Assembly (NCBI GenBank): GCA_964428905.1
Contig: CAYSAA010000167.1
Coordinates: 1-6,386, forward strand
Length of the DNA stretch: 6,386 bases
Source: CAYSAA01 sp964428905
GTDB taxonomy: Bacteria > Atribacterota > Phoenicimicrobiia > Phoenicimicrobiales > Stramentimicrobiaceae
Direction of reading: 5' to 3'
Under the pieces are notes generated by a model. The model did no database searches. It was not told the origin of the DNA and saw only the letters and a list, made by a program, of their open reading frames with translations. Each line of letters starts with the position of its first letter. Position 1 is the first letter of the stretch. This document shows positions 1-5,140 of this stretch, one piece after another. The translations under genes were made by a program, and so were the position numbers.

Positions 1-153
1 AGGTCCTCTTTTAATGCCCACTGCCAGGGTAGCAAGAAAATCAACTAAGACTCTTCTGGCTTTCCATACCACTGTCTCAGGTATAGATTCAAAATCAAGA
101 GAGGCATAAAAATTCCCCAACTGGGATGCAAATGTCTTGGATAATATATCCAT
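1..153 (-). CDS. MmgE/PrpD-family protein, N-terminal fragment (3' end outside window)
   Basis: Fifty-one codons are visible, from ATG at 153 to the left edge without a stop. The peptide starts MDILSKTFASQLGNFYASLD and continues with ESIPETVVWKARRVLVDFLA followed by TLAVG. This fits the N-terminal signature of MmgE/PrpD proteins (LAxFxAxLxxxxLPxxVVxxARxxLLDxLGxxxAG), in which the first helix leads into the hydrophobic helix of the all-alpha domain. The family includes 2-methylcitrate dehydratase, cis-aconitate decarboxylase and epimerases of small dicarboxylates, so an enzyme acting on a branched di- or tricarboxylate is expected; which one cannot be told from 51 residues. The start has GGTTGGTG upstream, inside the last codons of the AtuA-like gene, and only two bases separate that gene's stop from this start. 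The full family length is about 450 residues, so roughly 400 are missing. Confidence 0.85.
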   Translation of the reverse strand, partial: MDILSKTFASQLGNFYASLDFESIPETVVWKARRVLVDFLATLAVGIKRGP

Positions 154-155
154 AT

Positions 156-1544
156 TTATTCACCAACCATTTCAAATTTAAATCTGAAAATCTGGGGATC
201 CAATGGATCCTCGAGATGTAGCAAGTGATCAATGGTCCACTGGTAAACCTTGTTATGTGGATATAGAGGCTCATCGGTAAGCACAGCTACCGAACCTCCT
301 GATGAATTCTTTTGACCAGGATAACTCATGTAAAAAAATCTAAATTTGGCGCATTTTGCCACTGTACTGGCTATTTCTTCCTCATTTGCTATGACTTCAA
401 TTACAATTCCCAACTCGTGAGCATTCATCGTTTTTTCCGATTCATATTCTTTCATAATTGCATTTTTACCATAGACATGGAAAAAGAGCTGATAATCTTC
501 CCCTTCTTTTCGAGGAGACATAATTTCACTAACTTTCTTCCGGGTATCTCTTAAAACAAGATCGATATTTGCTATCGCAAAAGGATCTCGAATACCAACA
601 ATATGATAGACTCTAAAACCTACCGGACCTGCTCCTTCTAGTTTGACTCTATATGAGCCATCTTTGGAAGGAATAAATTCACTCCCATAAACCCGACATA
701 CTCTATCTGTTTCTGCTATATACTTAGAATTGTGCATATCCAGAATCCCCCCTGGTACTGCCTGAATAAAGGGATTAGTTCTTTCATACATAGAATGTGC
801 AGCAACACTGTGGGGAGTTGCTTTTTGCCTGGGATGCATGGGTTCAATTGAAAAATAGTCATTGGTAATAGTACCTATTACAGACTCTTTAACCATCTGA
901 GGCCAGCATACCAGTGAGGCACATTCGGTAGCCTTACCCAGATGCAAACTTAAACCTTTGGGGAAACCCATATAAATAGGGTAGGCAGCAATAACCGCAT
1001 CATCACAACATCTCCCGGCTAAAATTACCTGTGCACCATTTTTTAGCGCATAGATAATCTGTTCTACTCCCATAGTGGCTGTGACATTACTGGTAAAACT
1101 GATATCTTTTGAAGTCAATGGCTTTTCCGCACCTAAGGGCTCGATTGAGGATAGGTTTATACGTCGTTTTAATTCATTTCTATTAATTTGAGAATAAATA
1201 CAAGCCATCCTAAATGGTGCTAACTTATGTTTTAATGATAAAGACCTAATTATTTCAGCATAAAGGTCAACTGATCTATCGGTTCCAGCTGTACCACATG
1301 AACCAATAATCATAGGAATATCTCGTTTTCTGGCTTCTACCAGTAATAATTCAAGATCATGCTCCTCCCAATGAATCGGATTATGAGGTACATCTGCTCC
1401 TAAAAAAGCGGGCCCAAGGTCAGCTGACCCCGCATCAGCAGCCAAATAATCTATGTCACGTTCAATCCCCCGATAAAATGATTCTTTTTCAATAATATTC
1501 TCTCCCAGATTACCGGTGGAAACTAAAACTGATAATTTCTTCAT
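156..1544 (-). CDS. AtuA/DUF1446-family protein, complete
   Basis: A 462-residue cytoplasmic protein of the acyclic terpene utilisation AtuA family (DUF1446). AtuA is named from citronellol/geraniol catabolism in Pseudomonas, but its reaction is unknown and most relatives lie in non-terpene clusters, so I give no gene symbol. Family marks: AADAGSADLGPAFLG (35-49), GSCGTAGTD (81-89), VTATMGVEQIIYAL (154-167), LAGRCCDDAVIAA (175-187), LHLGKATECASLV (200-212), EPMHPRQKATPHSVAAHSMY (234-253), PGGILDM (264-270), VKLEGA (300-305) and VGIRDP (316-321). A C-terminal region (about 375-460) with MSYPGQKNSSGGSVAV (406-421) and VYQWTIDHLLHLEDP (433-447) also matches this family. Several cysteines fall in the conserved motifs (83, 179, 180, 208, 214). 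The start is ATG at 1544; the preceding in-frame GTG at 1547 is too close to the ribosome binding site. Its stop is two bases before the MmgE/PrpD start, indicating coupled translation. Confidence 0.9.
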   Translation of the reverse strand: MKKLSVLVSTGNLGENIIEKESFYRGIERDIDYLAADAGSADLGPAFLGADVPHNPIHWEEHDLELLLVEARKRDIPMIIGSCGTAGTDRSVDLYAEIIRSLSLKHKLAPFRMACIYSQINRNELKRRINLSSIEPLGAEKPLTSKDISFTSNVTATMGVEQIIYALKNGAQVILAGRCCDDAVIAAYPIYMGFPKGLSLHLGKATECASLVCWPQMVKESVIGTITNDYFSIEPMHPRQKATPHSVAAHSMYERTNPFIQAVPGGILDMHNSKYIAETDRVCRVYGSEFIPSKDGSYRVKLEGAGPVGFRVYHIVGIRDPFAIANIDLVLRDTRKKVSEIMSPRKEGEDYQLFFHVYGKNAIMKEYESEKTMNAHELGIVIEVIANEEEIASTVAKCAKFRFFYMSYPGQKNSSGGSVAVLTDEPLYPHNKVYQWTIDHLLHLEDPLDPQIFRFKFEMVGE

Positions 1545-1550
1545 CACCTA

Positions 1551-1558
1551 TCCTCCTT
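1551..1558 (-). promoter_or_regulatory. Ribosome binding site AAGGAGGA of the AtuA-like gene
   Basis: The minus strand reads AAGGAGGATAGGTGATG. GGAGG is 7 bases from the ATG at 1544 but only 4 from the in-frame GTG at 1547, so the ATG is the better start. The hairpin stem at 1570-1608 ends 11 bases upstream of it. Confidence 0.85.
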
Positions 1559-1569
1559 AAGAATAAAGT

Positions 1570-1608
1570 AATTACCAAGACAGCCTTATCCAGGCCGTCT
1601 TGGTAATT
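1570..1608 (-). promoter_or_regulatory. Strong intercistronic RNA hairpin upstream of the AtuA-like gene
   Basis: In the minus-strand transcript, AAUUACCAAGAC-G-GCCU pairs with AGGC-U-GUCUUGGUAAUU around the 5-base loop GGAUA, giving a continuous 17-bp stem with one G-U wobble. On the plus strand the wobble position would be an A-C mismatch, so the structure is better formed in the transcribed RNA. It is followed by ACUUUAUUCUU rather than a solid U-tract, then the AtuA-like ribosome binding site 11 bases on. It could be an inefficient terminator, or an mRNA-stabilising or processing element that separates transporter expression from the downstream enzyme genes. The fold is clear; the role is inference. 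Confidence 0.75.
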
Positions 1609-1647
1609 CATATACTTTGTTTTTAATTATCCAGCTATTGTTTTCAA

Positions 1648-2040
1648 TTATTGCTTCTCCAAAACCTCCAAAGGAATAGAAGCTCTTGAACCTTGGTCAC
1701 CAATAGCTTCAATGGTATAGATACCGGGCTTAAGCATAACTACTGGTATTCCACCTCTTGGCTGAAGTTTAAATGCACCATTTTCATTAACAATGACAAA
1801 CCCTCCTGTTTCTGCTTCAGCGAAAGCATAAGGAACATCATCAGCCGTCATAATAATCTTTACTTTTTCCCCGGGGACAAATCCGGCACCATAAAAGGTT
1901 AGGCTAGTCCCAGGTTCTCCGCTAAAAGGAACAACCACAAGGCTGGGTACTTGGAGGTCAGAAGCTAAAACTAAAGAACTAAAAGCAATTAATAACAGTA
2001 CTATGGTAATACACTTACTTAGCTTTTTCCAATGTATCAT
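1648..2040 (-). CDS. Small exported protein with a predicted Ig-like fold, unknown function
   Basis: A 130-residue protein I cannot assign to a named family. Residues 1-26 form a signal peptide (KK near the start, hydrophobic core 11-25, VLA|SD cleavage after 26); the only cysteine (10) lies before the core, so it is not a lipoprotein. The mature ~104 residues look like one beta-sandwich. PFSGEPGTSLTFYGAGFVPGE (38-58) closely resembles the opening of bacterial Ig-like/IPT-type domains (PxSGxPGTxVTxxGxGFxPGE), and the end, LKPGIYTIEAIGDQGSRASI (103-122), matches the closing strands of such folds. Start is ATG at 2040 with AGGGAGGTG at 2048-2056. It sits 47 bases after the receptor and 103 bases before the AtuA-like gene, all on one strand, so it is probably co-expressed with the transporter. 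It could be an accessory periplasmic or surface protein; this is inferred from position only. Confidence 0.8.
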   Translation of the reverse strand: MIHWKKLSKCITIVLLLIAFSSLVLASDLQVPSLVVVPFSGEPGTSLTFYGAGFVPGEKVKIIMTADDVPYAFAEAETGGFVIVNENGAFKLQPRGGIPVVMLKPGIYTIEAIGDQGSRASIPLEVLEKQ

Positions 2041-2087
2041 TTTAAAGCACCTCCCTAATGTATTTATCCATTTATTTCACTTATTCT

Positions 2088-3110
2088 TTATTTACATTCT
2101 GGTGGAATAAAGCGTTCTGGAACTTCAATTCCTTTTTCTAAACAGTACTTGTAAAGTCCGGCATGAATCGGGATTTCACCACCTGGTGCCACTAATTCAA
2201 AGACATCAGTAATGGGATCAAATCCTTTTACTCCCGGATATGCTGATGCAACTTCATCAAATCCTTCTACATAAGCTTTCACCATCTCATAAACAACTTC
2301 TTCGGATAGATTTGAAGAAGTAACTGCTCCAACTACTGCAATTTCTTCCATTACCACGGGATTATTAGGGAGTTCTACAATACTGCCTGCTGGAGTTTCT
2401 GCGAAGAGGATATATGGATATGCATCTTGAATTTTCTTTATATTATCTTCACTGTAACCGATAGCTGCCAAGGGGTTTCTTAAATTGACTTCAATTAAGG
2501 CAGAATCTAAAGAAAATAAACCGCTTGATTTCTGCAATCCAACAATACTACCCTGTTTAAGCAAATCAATGGCGTCTCCCAGGGCTGCAGGTACTAAATC
2601 AATTCCAGCTCCTACAGCTTTATCAAAATTTATAAAATTATTAGTAGAAGAAGCACCTGGCATACCTGGGCAGAATCTCTTTCCTGCTAAATCTGTAAAA
2701 GTTTTTACCCCAGAATCAGCTAGGACATAAACCCTGTTGATAATCGCATTTCTAAGAAATAACCATCTTATTGGCTCCCAGCCTTCATTCTCAAAAGTGC
2801 CTATACCTTTCCATAGCTGCATAGCTGAAGCTATATCTACACAAAAACCTAAATCAAAAGCACCGTCTTTAATCCGTCTTAAATTATCCAGAGCTGCTCC
2901 ACTTTCAACTACAGTAACCCGTACATTATTATCAGCCCTATTGATTACTGAAGCGCCAGCCACACACCAAGCATATAATCCCGAAGTAGAAGAAGTGCTT
3001 CCCATATTTAGATATACAGGCTCTGTAGGCGCAGCATAACTTGTAACTACACTAAACAGGAAAATTAAAACAAGCACAACCCCTAATCTATTTAATTTTA
3101 TGCCTTTCAT
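2088..3110 (-). CDS. TAXI-family TRAP transporter solute receptor (periplasmic)
   Basis: A 340-residue extracytoplasmic binding protein of the TAXI family (NMT1_3-like), partner of the fused permease just upstream. A basic N-terminus and a hydrophobic stretch (about 9-22) end in SYA|A, giving signal peptidase I cleavage after residue 26; there is no lipobox cysteine. The mature protein begins with the characteristic strand plus glycine/serine turn NMGSTSSTSGLY (35-46), then shows ESGAALDNLRRIKDGAFDLGF (69-89 region), DLAGKRFCPGMPGASST (140-156) and the C-terminal PIHAGLYKYCLEKGI, all typical of TAXI receptors. Start choice: a GTG at 3119-3117 is in frame but forms part of the Shine-Dalgarno sequence itself, so I start at the ATG at 3110. 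Known TAXI ligands include glutamate/glutamine and 2-oxoglutarate; with a GlmL neighbour such a ligand is plausible here but unproven. A 100-base gap separates it from the permease and 47 bases from the next gene. Confidence 0.95.
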   Translation of the reverse strand: MKGIKLNRLGVVLVLIFLFSVVTSYAAPTEPVYLNMGSTSSTSGLYAWCVAGASVINRADNNVRVTVVESGAALDNLRRIKDGAFDLGFCVDIASAMQLWKGIGTFENEGWEPIRWLFLRNAIINRVYVLADSGVKTFTDLAGKRFCPGMPGASSTNNFINFDKAVGAGIDLVPAALGDAIDLLKQGSIVGLQKSSGLFSLDSALIEVNLRNPLAAIGYSEDNIKKIQDAYPYILFAETPAGSIVELPNNPVVMEEIAVVGAVTSSNLSEEVVYEMVKAYVEGFDEVASAYPGVKGFDPITDVFELVAPGGEIPIHAGLYKYCLEKGIEVPERFIPPECK

Positions 3111-3116
3111 TTTTTT

Positions 3117-3126
3117 CACCTCCTTT
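3117..3126 (-). promoter_or_regulatory. Ribosome binding site AAAGGAGGTG of the TAXI receptor
   Basis: The minus strand reads AAAGGAGGTGAAAAAAATG. The near-perfect anti-16S match lies 8 bases from the ATG at 3110. It contains the in-frame GTG (3119-3117), which therefore cannot be the real start. The site is stronger than the AAAGG of the permease, consistent with the receptor being needed in excess. Confidence 0.85.
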
Positions 3127-3139
3127 CTTGTTTATTATT

Positions 3140-3187
3140 TTTCCCAATTTATATTTAACATTTTCTAAAAAGATGAACATTGGGAAA
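3140..3187 (-). repeat. Weak inverted repeat in the permease-receptor spacer
   Basis: A 9-bp perfect inverted repeat, TTTCCCAAT (3140-3148) and ATTGGGAAA (3179-3187), encloses a 30-base AT-rich loop in the 100-base gap between the permease stop and the receptor start. No U-tract follows in the transcribed direction, so it does not look like an intrinsic terminator. It could be a loose mRNA hairpin or chance in AT-rich DNA. Confidence 0.35.
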
Positions 3188-3210
3188 TTTAACTCAAAAA
3201 CTTTCCTCCA

Positions 3211-5121
3211 TTATCTTTTCTCGACTATTTCTAATTTATTAACTATTAAACGTTCGCATAAAAAAACAAATACAACTGAGATTGCACCTATAGCAGAGGC
3301 AATGTGGTTAGGCATCATAATAATAAATCCTGTTACTAAATACAAAACTCTAAATACACGGTTTAAAAAACCTCTTTTCACCCAGGTAAAAAAACCATAG
3401 GAAATTAAAATCGTGCCGAAAAATGCACTTCCACTATAGGTCAAAACTTCCAAAAAATTACCACGACCTAAAAGTGCTGGATTAAGAACAAAAAAGTAAG
3501 GTATGATATATGCTACGATACCAAGTTTCATTGCTACTATAGCGGTTTTAATCCAATTAGTTTTACCAATGCTTGCCGCAACCACTGCAGTAATACAGAC
3601 AGGGGGGGTTACGCCACCTAAAAGTGCCCAGTAAATAAAGAATAAATGGACAGCTATTTGATCAACTCCTAATCTAAAGAGTGCGGGGGCAATGATTGAA
3701 ATAGACAATATATAGGTAGGAACCACCGGAAGAGAAGTTCCCAAAAGGAAGGGAATAATTGTAGAAATCAAAAGTGCTAAAAAAATATTTTCTCTCCCAA
3801 CTTCCAGGATTAAACCACTTAACTTTGGTGCTAGTCCGGTAATTCCAATCATATTGACTAGTATATTAACTGCGACCAATATAGGAACAATTTTGGCAAG
3901 CCCCAGTCCTCCCTCGTTCAATCCTTTTCCAATTTGAATAATATTCTCCTTTAGCCCGGATAGTGAAAGATTAGATAATAAAAAGACAATGATTACTGCC
4001 ACACTAGCATAAAATCCGGCAAAAATAAGAGGTCTTCCAATGGAAATAGAATATAATAAAACACTTATAGGAATAAGTAAAGAAACAATACTCTTAAACT
4101 TTAAAATACTCTTCCAGCTGGGAATCTCACTTTTGGGCACAGCAACTAAACCATGGCGTACAGTCTCAAAATGTACCCCACTAAAGACCCCTGTATAGTA
4201 AAGCAAACAGGGTATGATAGCATAAGCAATAACCTTTAAATAGGGAATGCCTAAAAACTCTGACATGATAAAAGCCGTAATGCTCATAATTGGTGGAGTT
4301 ATTCCACCCCCGGTTGAGGCAATAGCTTCTACTCCAGCAGCAAAGGCTGGATTATACCCCAATTTTTTCATCAATGGTATGGTGTAAGTTCCGGTAACAG
4401 ATACATTGGCTACGCTGCTACCCGAAATGCTTCCAAAAAGCGCACTTGCAACTACTGCTGTTTTCGCTGGTCCACCTCTATATCGCCCAGTTAAAGCAAG
4501 GGCAATATCAACAAATGTTTTTCCACCGCCTGCCCCTGAGATAAGTCCTCCAAAAATAATAAACATACCAATAAAAGTTGCAGACATCCCGGTAACGCTT
4601 CCATATATTCCCAGTGGAGAATAATAGACCGAATTAATAACAAATTGCCAGGATAAGCCTTTTAACTTCCACATACCGGGCATCATTGGGCCAATTAAGA
4701 CATAGAGAAATAAAAGTACGACAAATATGGGTATAGCCCATCCTACAGATCTTCGAGCTGTATCAAGTATAACTAAAATTAATAGAGAGCCAATAATTAA
4801 ATCAAAAGTTGAAGCACTTCCGGGAATCATATAAATTTGCATCGCTTTTAGAAAGGTATTTACATTTGCAATAATGATTACTATTATAATTAATATATCC
4901 CAAAATGATACCTCGGTTTGTTCTTCTTTTGACTTACCATAAGGAAAAGCCAATGAAGCTAAGGAAATTCCTAAAATAATATGAACTGCCCTCAACTGTA
5001 AATCTATTAAAGAAACAAAAATTGGAAGCGCTAATTGAGTAATTGCAAAAATCAAAGCTCCCCAAAATACTATAGTATTTCTATTAAACAGTTTACTTCT
5101 ACCAATAGAGTATTCTCTCAT
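3211..5121 (-). CDS. TRAP transporter permease, 4TM/12TM fusion (TAXI type)
   Basis: This 636-residue integral membrane protein is the energised membrane component of a tripartite ATP-independent periplasmic transporter, importing the ligand delivered by a soluble receptor, normally with Na+ co-transport. About four N-terminal hydrophobic segments (near 16-38, 44-60, 74-93, 105-123) correspond to the small DctQ-like unit. From about residue 128 the large DctM-like unit follows, with the signature region around GGLISGAGGGKTFVDIALAL (191-210), GSISGSSVANVSVTGTYTIP (230-249) and STGGGITPP (269-277). A second half-repeat carries GTSLPVVPTY (461-470) and GGVTPP (502-507). Extra hydrophobic segments lie near 562-582 and 590-625, as in fused TAXI permeases. 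The start is ATG at 5121 with AAAGG upstream, 9 bases away. It lies between GlmL and its receptor; having the permease before the receptor is less usual. The family is certain; the substrate cannot be read from the sequence. Confidence 0.97.
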   Translation of the reverse strand: MREYSIGRSKLFNRNTIVFWGALIFAITQLALPIFVSLIDLQLRAVHIILGISLASLAFPYGKSKEEQTEVSFWDILIIIVIIIANVNTFLKAMQIYMIPGSASTFDLIIGSLLILVILDTARRSVGWAIPIFVVLLFLYVLIGPMMPGMWKLKGLSWQFVINSVYYSPLGIYGSVTGMSATFIGMFIIFGGLISGAGGGKTFVDIALALTGRYRGGPAKTAVVASALFGSISGSSVANVSVTGTYTIPLMKKLGYNPAFAAGVEAIASTGGGITPPIMSITAFIMSEFLGIPYLKVIAYAIIPCLLYYTGVFSGVHFETVRHGLVAVPKSEIPSWKSILKFKSIVSLLIPISVLLYSISIGRPLIFAGFYASVAVIIVFLLSNLSLSGLKENIIQIGKGLNEGGLGLAKIVPILVAVNILVNMIGITGLAPKLSGLILEVGRENIFLALLISTIIPFLLGTSLPVVPTYILSISIIAPALFRLGVDQIAVHLFFIYWALLGGVTPPVCITAVVAASIGKTNWIKTAIVAMKLGIVAYIIPYFFVLNPALLGRGNFLEVLTYSGSAFFGTILISYGFFTWVKRGFLNRVFRVLYLVTGFIIMMPNHIASAIGAISVVFVFLCERLIVNKLEIVEKR

Positions 5122-5140
5122 GTCTTTTAACCTTTCTGAT

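Noticed and set aside
312..554. A plus-strand 80-codon open frame antisense to the AtuA-like gene.
   Set aside because: The minus-strand frame carries conserved family motifs across the same bases; the plus-strand peptide is aromatic-rich and without domain features.
156..1544. Terpene degradation as the pathway, from the AtuA family name.
   Set aside because: No other atu/liu genes such as geranyl-CoA carboxylase or acyl-CoA dehydrogenase are present, and the neighbours point to small carboxylates instead.
1570..1620. Plus-strand intrinsic terminator reading into CTTTGTTTTT.
   Set aside because: No plus-strand gene lies upstream to be terminated, and the plus-strand stem has an A-C mismatch; the minus-strand fold is the better one.
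1626..1654. Possible promoter (GATAAT at 1626-1631) before the hairpin.
   Set aside because: At 17-base spacing the -35 position reads GCAATA, a poor match, and in AT-rich spacers a -10-like hexamer is expected by chance.
3128..3400. A plus-strand 90-codon open frame over the permease-receptor spacer.
   Set aside because: It runs mostly antisense through the permease C-terminus, has no recognisable domain, and no good ribosome binding site; the spacer's AT-richness explains it.
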